Shown: one piece after another, positions 1 to 9,119 of the stretch
Layout of the letters: the number at the start of each line of letters is the position of its first letter
Numbering within the stretch: the stretch's first letter is position 1
Source of the DNA: Bacillus mesophilus
Lineage (GTDB): Bacteria; Bacillota; Bacilli; Bacillales; SA4
Length of the DNA: 64,000 nucleotides
Direction of reading: 5' to 3'
NCBI RefSeq assembly: GCF_011008845.1
Contig: NZ_JAAIWM010000002.1
Coordinates: 806,001-870,000 of the forward strand
Notes under the pieces: model-generated
Database searches by the model: none
What the model saw: the letters and a program-made list of their open reading frames with translations, nothing else
What the model was told of the DNA's origin: nothing
Program-made: the position numbers and the translations under genes

Positions 1-181
1 AATTGGCTTTAGCCATACCTGTTACAAATTTCCCTTTACCTGTCCCTACTTCGATGTGGATCGGGTGATTATTTCCAAAGACATCGTGCCATTTTCCTTT
101 ATGTTCAGTTGGGTTTTGAATTACATAAGCAGAATGTTCAACTAGCTTATCTTTGGCCCACGGTTTGTTGCGCAGACGCAT
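1..181 (-). CDS. trmB: tRNA (guanine-N7-)-methyltransferase TrmB, N-terminal part (cut by window edge)
   Basis: Only the first 60 codons are in the window; the rest lies before base 1. The start is [13 protein letters not shown] and the S-adenosylmethionine-binding loop begins at about residue 44 ([11 protein letters not shown]). TrmB makes m7G46 in the variable loop of tRNAs. The ATG at 181 follows an AGAGGAAG ribosome site. The neighbouring ytzH and ytmP match the B. subtilis order around trmB (ytmQ). Identification rests on the N-terminal motif and synteny, both clear. Confidence 0.9.
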   Translation of the reverse strand, partial: MRLRNKPWAKDKLVEHSAYVIQNPTEHKGKWHDVFGNNHPIHIEVGTGKGKFVTGMAKAN

Positions 182-289
182 GATTACACTTCCTCTTCTA
201 CAAAAAATATTCAAACTAAACAATATCATGAATTTGCTTGCGGTTGCAACAAAAGGTTCGCTTCCAAAAGCAAAAACAATAAACAGCCA

Positions 290-318
290 GATAATAGGTC
301 TGGCTGTAATTAGTCAGT
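290..318. other. Stem-loop in the trmB/ytzH divergent gap
   Basis: CAGCCAGA and TCTGGCTG pair across a 7-base loop in the 196-bp gap between the divergent trmB and ytzH starts. No gene ends here and no clean T-run follows, so it is not an obvious terminator. Its role is unknown. Nothing else definite is seen in the gap. Confidence 0.35.
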
Positions 319-377
319 ATAAAAAGTCGATAAAAACACACGATAAGATAGTAAATTTAATCAAGGATGTGAAAACA

Positions 378-656
378 ATGTCATTAGATTTTCATCATCA
401 AATGAGTGTAGTTATGGATATATTAACTAACCAACAATTGGATTGCTGTGGAACTGTAGCTGAATGTGAGCAACTGGAAAGACTTGTTAAATCTCTATTA
501 ACAAATGACCAAATTACAACTGAAGCCAAAAATGTCTTAGTGGATGTATATGAATATAGTCAACATGGTAAATATCATCAAAATTTAGATGAACATATCA
601 ATCAACATCAGCATGATCTATCACAGTGGATTGAAGATATTCATCAGTTATCCTAA
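378..656 (+). CDS. ytzH: YtzH-like small protein
   Basis: 92-residue soluble, mostly helical protein without signal peptide or membrane segment, rich in His and Gln toward the C-terminus. The family (YtzH-like) has no established function. The reading frame is open for another 75 codons upstream, but the ATG at 378 follows AAGGATGTG at a sensible distance and gives the family length; the upstream extension overlaps the trmB start and is rejected. The 3' end overlaps the end of the convergent ytmP by 9 bp. Assignment is by sequence character plus the trmB-ytzH-ytmP order. Confidence 0.8.
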   Translation: MSLDFHHQMSVVMDILTNQQLDCCGTVAECEQLERLVKSLLTNDQITTEAKNVLVDVYEYSQHGKYHQNLDEHINQHQHDLSQWIEDIHQLS

Positions 657-1451
657 TAAGGTTGTTAAATAATGCTCTGCATATCGTCTTTGCTGTATTA
701 ATTGTTTTTGGTCAAACCACTGAATAGATAGTATGGTTTGATAAATCACGTACCATTTCATACGGTTACGTAAAGAATCGTCTAGAGTTAAACCATAATG
801 ACTCATCCATTCTTCCCATTCCAGTTCAGGAATATATGAGTATAATAGCATACCTATATCAATGGCAGGATCAGCTACCATGGCACCATCCCAATCAATT
901 AAAAACAACTGATCTTGATCTGTTAGCAACCAATTATTATGATTCATATCACAGTGACAGACTACATACTCTGAGTAATCAATCTGGTCTATACTGGAAT
1001 GTAAAGACTGGATAGCTTGATTAATCAAGTGATTGTCTTGACTGGCTTGAACAAAATAAGGAGTATTGACTAACTCACTTAGCAGCTCTTGTGGCATAAG
1101 TGGGGCTTTTCCTATTCTCATTAACATATCCAATAGCTCTTTGGAGGAGTGTATTTTATTTAAAAGCTTAGCCACATTAGGGTTCTTCATATCTATTGGC
1201 TTTAGCTCTCTACCATCTAGCCAATGCTGAGCGGTGATTACATCACCATTTTCTAATCGCTTAGTCCATACTAGTTTCGGAACAATTCCTTCTGCTGATA
1301 GGACGGCTAAAAAAGGAGACGAATTTCTTTTCAAAAATAATCTTTTATCCTCAAACTTTGCGAAGTAGGCCTCCCCTGTTGCACCACCAGCTGGATGAAT
1401 ATCCCACTCTTTACCTAGTAAGTCTTCCAAACCATCACCTTCATTTGCCAT
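648..1451 (-). CDS. ytmP: YtmP-type phosphotransferase (choline/aminoglycoside kinase fold)
   Basis: 267 residues. The catalytic loop HCDMNHNNWL (about residues 165-174, HxDxxxxN pattern) and the metal-binding DWD (about 186-188) are those of the APH/choline-kinase family. These enzymes move phosphate from ATP to a hydroxyl on a small molecule. The physiological substrate of YtmP is not known, and drug resistance should not be assumed. The position between ytzH and the pullulanase gene matches B. subtilis. The ribosome site is weak (GTAGAAG). Confidence 0.85.
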   Translation of the reverse strand: MANEGDGLEDLLGKEWDIHPAGGATGEAYFAKFEDKRLFLKRNSSPFLAVLSAEGIVPKLVWTKRLENGDVITAQHWLDGRELKPIDMKNPNVAKLLNKIHSSKELLDMLMRIGKAPLMPQELLSELVNTPYFVQASQDNHLINQAIQSLHSSIDQIDYSEYVVCHCDMNHNNWLLTDQDQLFLIDWDGAMVADPAIDIGMLLYSYIPELEWEEWMSHYGLTLDDSLRNRMKWYVIYQTILSIQWFDQKQLIQQRRYAEHYLTTLLG

Positions 1452-1561
1452 CTATGTTATCTTCTACGTTTTTTCTTATAGGAATATAGTATCATGTCTT
1501 ATCAAAGAATACGCTATAAAGTTTATCGTTAATATTTAAAAGACGTCAAGAAATTTCGCAT

Positions 1562-3682
1562 TTACTTTTTACCAAGGATTAGAAGGCTGATTGGTTTAAT
1601 GACCACCTTCTTTGTTACGAGAGTGTATAAACCCTTTGTTGAAGCCTGCAGATGGTCAGCTAATACTGTCCAGCTATTTTTCTTCTTTAGAATTACTTGT
1701 TGTTCGTCTGGACCATTATTAAAAATGACTAAAATATGTCCCCATTCCCCTAAATGAGCCACCTCTTTTAATTCAAAAGCAATCAGTTCGGGAACAGTAT
1801 CGAGAAAGTTCATATGCTTTTTGATCAGATCATGACTCGATAACCTAAAGGCACCATGGTATTTACGGATCGCAATGATTTCCTTCAGATAGTCAATATC
1901 CTTTCTCCACTTGTTCAGTAGACTCCAATCTAACTGATTTATATCATCTGGAGACTTATAGCTATTTCCGATACCCTTTTTCGTGCGATAGAATTCTTGA
2001 CCACTATGAAGAAACGGAACCCCTTGAGAAAGAATGACCATGCATGTAGCTAGTTTTTGACGTTTCCTAATCATCGCTTCCTCTTCAAAACTATTGCTCT
2101 TTATGGCCTTATCCCAAAATGTATGATTATCATGAGCTTCTACATAATTAATAGACTGGCCGGGACTTTGAAACATAGACCTACTTCCAGCAACTAAGCT
2201 CTTCACTTCTTCCACATGATGTGAATTACCTAAACAAAAGCCTCGATCATATAAATTAAACGTACTTCCTTTTATACGATCTCTAAACATATCGTTAAAG
2301 TGGGCAATTCCAGGCATCTTTATTGAATTTCTAATCGTCGCCTTTTGCGGGACGGGTAGTGGAGTATTTAACTCCCATCCTTCACCTAATAAAAAAATAT
2401 GATCTTTTACTTGTTGAACTGCATGACGGATATCATTCATCGTTTTAACATCCATGATACCCATTAAATCAAAGCGAAAGCCATCCACGTTAAAGGTTTC
2501 AATCCAGTACAGTACACAATCAACAATGAACTTTCTAACCATTTTTCGCTCTGATGCGAGGTCATTACCGACTCCCGTTCCATTGGAAGGAAACCCGTTT
2601 AGATCGTAGCGAAAATAATATCCTGGTACGATCTTCTCAAAAGAAGATTCTTCTTTAATATACACATGATTATAGACGACATCTATAATCACACTTAGTC
2701 CTTTTTGGTGTATACCTTCAATCATATCCTGTAACTCCTGAATTCGATTGTAAGGATCATTAGGATTGGTGGAGTAACTTCCCTCTGGAGCAAAGTAATG
2801 AAGCGGATTATATCCCCAGTTGTATGATTTCTGCGGACATTCTTCGTCTACTCCTTCAAAATCATTAAGGGGCAGAAGCTCTACATGAGTAATACCGAGT
2901 TCTGCTAGATATGATAGACCGGTTCCCATCGTTGGTTGTGTGAATCCCTTATACTTGCCCTTAAAGGTAACTCCACTTTCAGGATGAACGGTAAAATCCC
3001 TCACATGAGTTTCATAAATAATGGCATCAGTTGGTTGAATTAACACCTGTGTTGATGTCTCTGATGGCTTGTTAAATTTATTAATATCTACTACCACACC
3101 ATGTGTACCATTGATAGACACACTCTTGGCATATGGATCAACAGCTTCTCTCCAGATTCGATTTACACATACCTCATAGCTATATAGAAAAGTATCGAAA
3201 TCACCTTCAACTTCTGTGATCCAAATTCCACGAGATAGGCAATCCATCTGTACCATCATCTCGTTTTTATGAACCGGATGTATGAGCTTTATGCAAACTT
3301 CTGAAGCAGTTGGTGCCCATAGCTTAAACGTGGTTTTCGTTGAACTATAGCTAGGGCCTAAATCACCTCCAGAATAAGCATAATAATCATCAAACTCAGC
3401 CGTTCGAACAACAGACCCTATTTGTAAGTCAGTCAGAATATCCCCTACTCCCACATGAAAACCTATCATATTAACTAGAAGATTCTGTACCTGACATTGG
3501 TATTTAATAAACGTTTCATGTTTTTCTTGATGAAGAATTGGTAATGACTGACGAGTTCCATTTGGATCAATCAATGTAAAACAAGGATGCTGATCCCACT
3601 CACGGTTACTAGGCAGCAGGATGGTAATTATCGTACATTCGTCTAGATAGGCCTCAAACTCCCTATGCACCTCAGTCTCCAT
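1562..3682 (-). CDS. amyX: Type I pullulanase (alpha-1,6 debranching enzyme)
   Basis: 706 residues, full length for AmyX-like GH13 pullulanase. An N-terminal beta-sandwich region (CBM48-like) precedes the TIM barrel. The type I signature YNWGYNP lies at 287-293. The three catalytic acids are visible: Asp405 in GFRFDLMG, Glu434 in GEGWEL and Asp518 in VEAHDNH. There is no signal peptide, so it should act in the cytoplasm, hydrolysing alpha-1,6 branch points in maltodextrin or glycogen. The glycogen genes lie 54 kb away in this window, so any link is functional only. The start has a GGTGGGGGAA site upstream. ytlQ is 30 bp upstream on the same strand. Confidence 0.95.
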   Translation of the reverse strand: METEVHREFEAYLDECTIITILLPSNREWDQHPCFTLIDPNGTRQSLPILHQEKHETFIKYQCQVQNLLVNMIGFHVGVGDILTDLQIGSVVRTAEFDDYYAYSGGDLGPSYSSTKTTFKLWAPTASEVCIKLIHPVHKNEMMVQMDCLSRGIWITEVEGDFDTFLYSYEVCVNRIWREAVDPYAKSVSINGTHGVVVDINKFNKPSETSTQVLIQPTDAIIYETHVRDFTVHPESGVTFKGKYKGFTQPTMGTGLSYLAELGITHVELLPLNDFEGVDEECPQKSYNWGYNPLHYFAPEGSYSTNPNDPYNRIQELQDMIEGIHQKGLSVIIDVVYNHVYIKEESSFEKIVPGYYFRYDLNGFPSNGTGVGNDLASERKMVRKFIVDCVLYWIETFNVDGFRFDLMGIMDVKTMNDIRHAVQQVKDHIFLLGEGWELNTPLPVPQKATIRNSIKMPGIAHFNDMFRDRIKGSTFNLYDRGFCLGNSHHVEEVKSLVAGSRSMFQSPGQSINYVEAHDNHTFWDKAIKSNSFEEEAMIRKRQKLATCMVILSQGVPFLHSGQEFYRTKKGIGNSYKSPDDINQLDWSLLNKWRKDIDYLKEIIAIRKYHGAFRLSSHDLIKKHMNFLDTVPELIAFELKEVAHLGEWGHILVIFNNGPDEQQVILKKKNSWTVLADHLQASTKGLYTLVTKKVVIKPISLLILGKK

Positions 3683-3712
3683 CTTATTTCCCCCACCTCT
3701 TAGTTTACTTAT

Positions 3713-4663
3713 TTAATCCTCCCACTCAGGCCGTTTAACATAAGTAGTTTGGCAATATTGTAAGAGGCATTTAGCTGCTTTTAGCTGATCATGCTTAATA
3801 GGCGAAGAAAGCCTTCTTAATGCAGCAAACCACTCTTCATAATTTCTTTTATCAATGAACATCGTATCTGCAGGTCCATAAGGATAATCAATATAACCAG
3901 TACGATTCAATGCAACCTTTCTAATCGGTAGTTCTAATTCGTTTAACTGAAAAATTCCTTGGACAATCTTCTCCATGCGATTTAGGCGGATTAATGGATT
4001 TAAAACTTTCTTCTCTTCATTTGTATGCTTCTCAATCCAAAATCTATCTTTGGAGCCTAACATTACACAATCTTCTTTTCCCTCCACTAATGTTATGCAC
4101 CATGTTTCAATTGGACTAATCATAATCACATCTAATTCAACAGGGGCTTTTTGAATTAACAGTACAGGCTGATATAAAACGAGATAATTATCGGGAAAAC
4201 GCTGAAGAAAATATTTTAACAACTGATCCTGATAAAACTCTCGATTTACATATGATTTCTCCCTAATCGTCGAGCTAGCCCATCTAATTTGGATTTCTAA
4301 AAGCTGATCAAGAAACTTCTTCTTAAGCTCATCTTCATCTAATGGTTGATCTCCAAATTGATAATCAAAAGAAAAACCACTATCCTCTGTAAAATCTTCA
4401 CTATGTTGCATAGGCTTAGCCTCTTCAAAATTAAACTCTTCTTCCTCCACCTTTTTTTTCTTTAATCGGTTAAAGAAGGATTTTTTCTCCTGAACACTGT
4501 CCTGTTCAGGGCGAGGTTCAGGTGTGGTAAGCAATCCCTCTTCCCAAAGGGTTTTCAGTTTTCTCCAATGCTGCTTTTTTAAACGTATATATTGACTCGG
4601 ATATCGGTACACATTCATCTCATATCTTGAAATAAAATCCTGTAATTTAATTAATTGTGCCAC
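3713..4663 (-). CDS. ytlQ: YtlQ-like protein, possibly a divergent NERD-type domain
   Basis: 316 residues, GTG start behind AAAGGGGAAA. Residues about 70-100 form a charged low-complexity linker (KKKKVEEEEF). The C-terminal half has a segment near residues 177-195 (ELDVIMISP, then LVEGK) that resembles the core of NERD nuclease-related domains. The usual E-x-K catalytic pair is not intact, so nuclease activity is doubtful. No signal peptide or membrane helix. It sits between the pullulanase gene and thpR as YtlQ does in B. subtilis. Function is unknown and the NERD resemblance is an inference by eye. Confidence 0.7.
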   Translation of the reverse strand: MAQLIKLQDFISRYEMNVYRYPSQYIRLKKQHWRKLKTLWEEGLLTTPEPRPEQDSVQEKKSFFNRLKKKKVEEEEFNFEEAKPMQHSEDFTEDSGFSFDYQFGDQPLDEDELKKKFLDQLLEIQIRWASSTIREKSYVNREFYQDQLLKYFLQRFPDNYLVLYQPVLLIQKAPVELDVIMISPIETWCITLVEGKEDCVMLGSKDRFWIEKHTNEEKKVLNPLIRLNRMEKIVQGIFQLNELELPIRKVALNRTGYIDYPYGPADTMFIDKRNYEEWFAALRRLSSPIKHDQLKAAKCLLQYCQTTYVKRPEWED

Positions 4664-4804
4664 AGTGTTTCCCCTTTATGATGAAATTCCTACTAAGTGG
4701 TAATAAAGTTAATGGAGATTTTTTATATCTAGAATTAAGCGTTCTAAAATGAATTACGTACAATCATTGTACGATTGTACAACATTTATTTATAACCTAA
4801 CCTA

Positions 4805-5377
4805 TTATCCATTTTGATTTAACGGAAAAATGGATAACGGCTGATATTTAGGAGATCGGTTTAAATGCGTTTGATATAACACAATATTTTCAACCTCAAA
4901 AGTTAGTAATTCCTCCTTAGGCTGAAATAGCTTTGACAACTCCTTGTACGGAAAATCATGTTCAGATTGCCACCGTCTCGCTAATGTCATGTGTGGATGA
5001 TAAGGCCTTTTGTCCATATTGAATCCAATGCCCACACAAGCATCAAATATGTCTCTTTGCAGCTCTGCTAATTCACTTGGAACATCAAGGCCACTCCAAA
5101 AAATACGTGGACTTTCTTTCGCACCGAAGGTTCCAAGCCCCTTGAGCTGTAGTGGAAACGCTTGGTGTTTATTAGCAATCCGTTTCATTTCTGCCTTTAC
5201 TTCCTGTATCTTAGAAAAAGGAGCATCACCTAAAAAAACTAATGTAATATGATAGTCCTCATGATGAACCCAGGATTTAAATGGGAGCTTTTCCTTAACA
5301 AGCTGCCTCCATTCCAAGTATAATTGTTTCGTAGCCTGTGGAATAGGAACAGCTAAAAAGTAATGAGTTGATGTCAA
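4805..5377 (-). CDS. thpR: RNA 2',3'-cyclic phosphodiesterase ThpR (2H family, YtlP)
   Basis: 190 residues. The two HxTx motifs that define the 2H phosphoesterase fold are present: HITL in the N-terminal half and HMTL in the C-terminal half (within HPHMTLARR). The family opens 2',3'-cyclic phosphates on RNA ends; the older name is 2'-5' RNA ligase. The start is a TTG with an AGGTGG site about 10 bases upstream. It diverges from ytkP. Confidence 0.9.
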   Translation of the reverse strand: MTSTHYFLAVPIPQATKQLYLEWRQLVKEKLPFKSWVHHEDYHITLVFLGDAPFSKIQEVKAEMKRIANKHQAFPLQLKGLGTFGAKESPRIFWSGLDVPSELAELQRDIFDACVGIGFNMDKRPYHPHMTLARRWQSEHDFPYKELSKLFQPKEELLTFEVENIVLYQTHLNRSPKYQPLSIFPLNQNG

Positions 5378-5466
5378 AGTATTTCTTCCACCTTTCTGGG
5401 GTATAGTCTCATTATTGTATATTTTACCAAACTCTAAGGAATTAATGATGGAAAAAGGAGGACATG

Positions 5467-6402
5467 ATGAAGGTCGTAAACAATATTAGTGAATTGATTG
5501 GAAATACACCACTTCTTAAACTTCAAAAATTAGCTCCCAAGGATGGCGCTAGTATATATTTAAAGCTTGAGATGTTCAATCCAAGCAAAAGTGTAAAAGA
5601 CAGAGCCGCATTTAATATGATTATACAAGCTGAACAACTAGGCTTACTAAAAGAAGGTTCTACGATTATTGAACCAACCAGTGGGAACACAGGGATTGGA
5701 CTCGCTATGAATGCAGCAGCAAGAGGCTATAGATCCATCCTTGTAATGCCAGATACGATGACAAAGGAAAGAATTAATCTATTAAAAGCCTACGGTGCAG
5801 AAGTTGTTTTAACGCCAGGTGAAGAAAAAATGCCTGGTGCCATCGCAAAAGCTAAAGAATTAGCCGCTTCCATTGAAAACAGCTTTTTACCGATGCAATT
5901 TGACAACCACGCCAATCCAGACGCACATCGACATACAACCGCTAAAGAGATTATTGAAGGCATGAACATTCTTGGGAAGGAACTTACGGCATTTGTCGCA
6001 ACAGCTGGGACAGGTGGTACCATTACAGGTACGGGCGAGGTACTTAAACAACACTATCCTCATCTATCAATTCATGTAGTAGAGCCTGCGGGGTCTCCGG
6101 TCTTATCGGGTGGTAAGCCAGGTAAGCATAAGCTCGTAGGGACAAGTCCAGGATTTATTCCAAGTATTCTTAACCAAAAAGTCTACAATGAAATTATTAA
6201 AATTGAGGATGAACAAGCCTACGATATTACCAGAAGGCTTGCTCGTGAAGAGGGAATCCTTGTTGGGCCTTCATCAGGGGCAGCGTGCTTTGCAGCAATT
6301 GAAGTGGCTAAACGTCTGACTCCTAATGATGTCATTGTCTGCATAGCCTGCGATACTGGAGAACGCTATTTATCAAGTGATCTATTTGATTTTGAATCTT
6401 AA
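5467..6402 (+). CDS. ytkP: PLP-dependent cysteine synthase family protein YtkP
   Basis: 311 residues. The PLP lysine lies in NPSKSVKDRAA (about residues 39-49) and the substrate loop is TSGNTG (about 72-77). A GTSPG-type phosphate-cup segment and a C-terminal SSGAA segment are also present. The family forms cysteine from O-acetyl- or O-phosphoserine and sulfide. YtkP is a paralogue of CysK whose preferred substrate is not certain. Two ATGs are adjacent (5464, 5467); the second is better spaced from AAAGGAGG. A strong terminator follows. Confidence 0.9.
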   Translation: MKVVNNISELIGNTPLLKLQKLAPKDGASIYLKLEMFNPSKSVKDRAAFNMIIQAEQLGLLKEGSTIIEPTSGNTGIGLAMNAAARGYRSILVMPDTMTKERINLLKAYGAEVVLTPGEEKMPGAIAKAKELAASIENSFLPMQFDNHANPDAHRHTTAKEIIEGMNILGKELTAFVATAGTGGTITGTGEVLKQHYPHLSIHVVEPAGSPVLSGGKPGKHKLVGTSPGFIPSILNQKVYNEIIKIEDEQAYDITRRLAREEGILVGPSSGAACFAAIEVAKRLTPNDVIVCIACDTGERYLSSDLFDFES

Positions 6403-6414
6403 TAGATTCAATAC

Positions 6415-6459
6415 CAAAAACTGCACTCCCTTAAATCAACAATAGGAGTGCAGTTTTTT
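6415..6459. terminator. Bidirectional terminator, ytkP / MFS gene
   Basis: ACTGCACTCC and GGAGTGCAGT form a perfect stem with A-run before and T-run after, serving both convergent genes. Confidence 0.9.
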
Positions 6460-6462
6460 ATT

Positions 6463-7653
6463 CTATTCTGTTTTAACCTGAAGAGCAGTCCTTCTCTTAA
6501 CAAAATCTAACCTCATGACAATAAGTAATGTTGAGATCCCCAAGGTAGTTAAAACACCAAAAAATAGATAAACCTGTTGAATTGAATGATATTGTAGAAT
6601 TAACCCACCAAAATATGTACTAAACCATGCCCCTAAACCACTTCCAACTGCCGCATATATGGAGACAGCCGTTACCTGAACTTCTTTTGGAGATACATCT
6701 CTCACATATTGAAGAGCAGCCGGAATTGCTAGACCCACCGAAAATCCTTGAGCAATCGTAGTTGCATAGACAAGATATAAAGATGGTTCAAAAAAGTAGA
6801 AAAACCATCTAACCATTGATACACCAGCTGCTAACGTTAATACCTGAAGCATTCCAATCTTTTCAATAAACCTGTTAGCAAATTGCATAAACGGAGCTTC
6901 ACTACCAGCAGCAAATAAAAAGGCAATTCCGACACCTGTTAACGTTCCACCAATATCTTTAATAAATAGCCCAAAATAAGAATTATTTGCAAAGATTGGC
7001 CCAAACACTAAAAAGGTTGTACATAAAAACAATATGTACCTCGGTCTTTTAACTAAGGTAGACATTCCTGAAAAGAGGTTGGCCTTCATTGCCTGATTTT
7101 CTTCAGGTAATTTCCAAGAAAACAAGAAAGATAGAAATAGCGTTCCAGAAAAGAGATAAAAGATAACAGAGAGCCCGATATAATCAGCAATCCACCCAGC
7201 GACAATAACGGCTAGAGCAAACCCCAGTGCACCCCATAGTCGGATCGAACCATAATTGCCCTTTACCTTTTGAACGTAATTTAGCGCAAGACTATCCGAT
7301 AACGGAGTCATTCCACTCTGGACAGCAGCAAGTATAATAGCCATGATCATCAGAATCGCAAATGTATCAACCTGCGCATAAATCAGTCCAGTTAGGCTTG
7401 TAAGAAGTATGGATATCGTTAGCAACAGTCTTGGCTTTTGAGTCCAATCACTAAGGATTCCCCAAAAAGGCTGAATGACGATCATAACAACTGGACTGAT
7501 TGATAATATGGTCCCTATTTGACTCCCCGTTAAACCGACTACCTCATCCAGATAAACAGCTAAAAGAGGATATAAAGATCCTAAACCTAAAAAGGTAAGG
7601 AAATAATACAAGCTAAAATTTCGCTTTGTTGAATCTTGTTGCTGTAATGGCAC
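6463..7653 (-). CDS. MFS transporter (PPP/LacY-like MFS_1 type)
   Basis: 396 residues with about 12 hydrophobic segments. An MFS-type loop after the second segment (GILSDW) is visible. The N-terminal pattern FLGLGSLYPLLAVYL resembles the MFS_1-like group that includes nucleoside and phenylpropionate permeases and several B. subtilis orphans. The substrate cannot be read from the sequence. GTG start behind GAAAGAGGGA. The gene is single: a terminator lies after it and a 52-bp gap precedes it from pepV. Confidence 0.85.
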   Translation of the reverse strand: MPLQQQDSTKRNFSLYYFLTFLGLGSLYPLLAVYLDEVVGLTGSQIGTILSISPVVMIVIQPFWGILSDWTQKPRLLLTISILLTSLTGLIYAQVDTFAILMIMAIILAAVQSGMTPLSDSLALNYVQKVKGNYGSIRLWGALGFALAVIVAGWIADYIGLSVIFYLFSGTLFLSFLFSWKLPEENQAMKANLFSGMSTLVKRPRYILFLCTTFLVFGPIFANNSYFGLFIKDIGGTLTGVGIAFLFAAGSEAPFMQFANRFIEKIGMLQVLTLAAGVSMVRWFFYFFEPSLYLVYATTIAQGFSVGLAIPAALQYVRDVSPKEVQVTAVSIYAAVGSGLGAWFSTYFGGLILQYHSIQQVYLFFGVLTTLGISTLLIVMRLDFVKRRTALQVKTE

Positions 7654-7705
7654 TTAAATCCCTCTTTCATTATAAATACCCCCGAACAAACGGGGGCGGA
7701 GTCAA

Positions 7706-9115
7706 TTATTTTTTTATTAATTCATAAATAGCCTGAGCATACAATGCTGTAGCCCTTACCAGATCATCGACTTCTATATATTCATCCTTTTGATGAGCTA
7801 TATCTGGTCTTCCAGGGAATAAAGGTCCAAACGCCACACCAACCTCGAGAGACCTAGCATAGGTTCCACCACCGATTGATAAAAGAGTTGCTTCTTCTCC
7901 AGTCTGTTCTGTGTATACCCGCTGCAAGGTTTTCACAAGCTCATGTTCCTTTTCTACATGATGGGGCTTTGAGTCAGATAAACTTGCTATCTTAAATCCA
8001 TATGGCTTAATTTTTTCTGTGATCATGGAAACGGTGTGATCACTATTTAGCGTGACGGGGTAACGTATATTTAAGCCAAAGCTGCCACCTAGTTCACGAT
8101 CATATGAAATTGTCCCGACATTCATCGTTAACTCACCAGATACTTCATCTGAGCTTGAAATCTCCAATGAATGACCTCTAGAATCATCTGCAAAATAAGT
8201 ATCTCCCACTTTTAAAAACAGGCTACCTTGTTGATCAAATTCTAACGTTGTCAAAAATTGAATGAGCTTTGTACCTGCATTTACACCGTTTTTCGGTTCC
8301 ATACCATGTGCAGATACACCGATTAGCTTCAAGTCAATCTCAGTCTCATTTACTTCAAGACTACCATCAAGGTTGTTTTCACTTAGAAATTTCTCAAACT
8401 TTTCTTTGACACTAGCTGTTTCTCCCACTACCTTAGCCACAGCTAAATCTGGTACCATATTCAACCTTCTACCTGATGAGAGGCTTACTAACGTATGTCT
8501 TGAATCCCCAGAATTTGATGAAACCTCCTGGTTAATCTTACAATCCAATATTCCCTTTTCGGCGTATATAATAGGAAAATCAGCATCAGGTGCAAAGCCT
8601 AGGCTAGGCATCTCCTCGTGTTTAAAATAATGTTCGACGCACTCCCAATTACTTTCCTCATCTGTACCAATGATAATTCGAAGACGCTTATTCACTTCTA
8701 AGTCTAGTTCCTTAATAATTTTTAGTGCATAGAATGCTGCCATTGTTGGACCTTTATCGTCTAAAGCACCTCTGGCAAAAATTTTCCCATCGCGTATTTC
8801 CGCTGAAAAAGGGGGACTGGTCCAACCATCACCTGGTGGAACGACGTCGATATGACATAGAACACCAACTAGCTCCTCACCATTTCCAAACTCAATATGA
8901 CCAGCATATCCATCCACATTTTTAACTGTAAATCCTTCAGTTGTTCCTTTTGTTAACAAAAATTGAAGTGCTTGGTCAATTCCTTTTCCAAAAGGAGCAC
9001 TTTCTCCTTTGGTGTCTTCATCTAACACACTGTCTATTTGCAAAAACGCTTGTGTATCCTTTACTAGGTCTTCTTTTCTCTTTACTACCTCTTCTAACCA
9101 GTTAATAGTATTCAA
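7706..9115 (-). CDS. pepV: Dipeptidase PepV (M20 zinc peptidase, YtjP)
   Basis: 469 residues. M20 metal ligands and catalytic residues are visible: HIDVVPPGDGW, the bridging Asp in RGALDDKGP, and GTDEESNWECVEHY. PepV removes the N-terminal residue from dipeptides in the cytoplasm. The open frame extends to 9133, but TTG at 9115 sits 7 bases after AGGAG and gives the usual N-terminus (MNTINWLEEVVKRKE). This also leaves a 4-bp gap from the upstream channel gene rather than an overlap, so the two are likely co-transcribed. Confidence 0.92.
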   Translation of the reverse strand: MNTINWLEEVVKRKEDLVKDTQAFLQIDSVLDEDTKGESAPFGKGIDQALQFLLTKGTTEGFTVKNVDGYAGHIEFGNGEELVGVLCHIDVVPPGDGWTSPPFSAEIRDGKIFARGALDDKGPTMAAFYALKIIKELDLEVNKRLRIIIGTDEESNWECVEHYFKHEEMPSLGFAPDADFPIIYAEKGILDCKINQEVSSNSGDSRHTLVSLSSGRRLNMVPDLAVAKVVGETASVKEKFEKFLSENNLDGSLEVNETEIDLKLIGVSAHGMEPKNGVNAGTKLIQFLTTLEFDQQGSLFLKVGDTYFADDSRGHSLEISSSDEVSGELTMNVGTISYDRELGGSFGLNIRYPVTLNSDHTVSMITEKIKPYGFKIASLSDSKPHHVEKEHELVKTLQRVYTEQTGEEATLLSIGGGTYARSLEVGVAFGPLFPGRPDIAHQKDEYIEVDDLVRATALYAQAIYELIKK

Positions 9116-9119
9116 GATC

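Noticed and set aside
153-377. N-terminal extension of ytzH
   Set aside because: It overlaps the trmB start and lacks a ribosome site; ATG 378 gives the family length.
648-1451. ytmP as an aminoglycoside resistance gene
   Set aside because: The fold is shared, but it is a core syntenic gene of Bacilli and shows no resistance-enzyme specific features.
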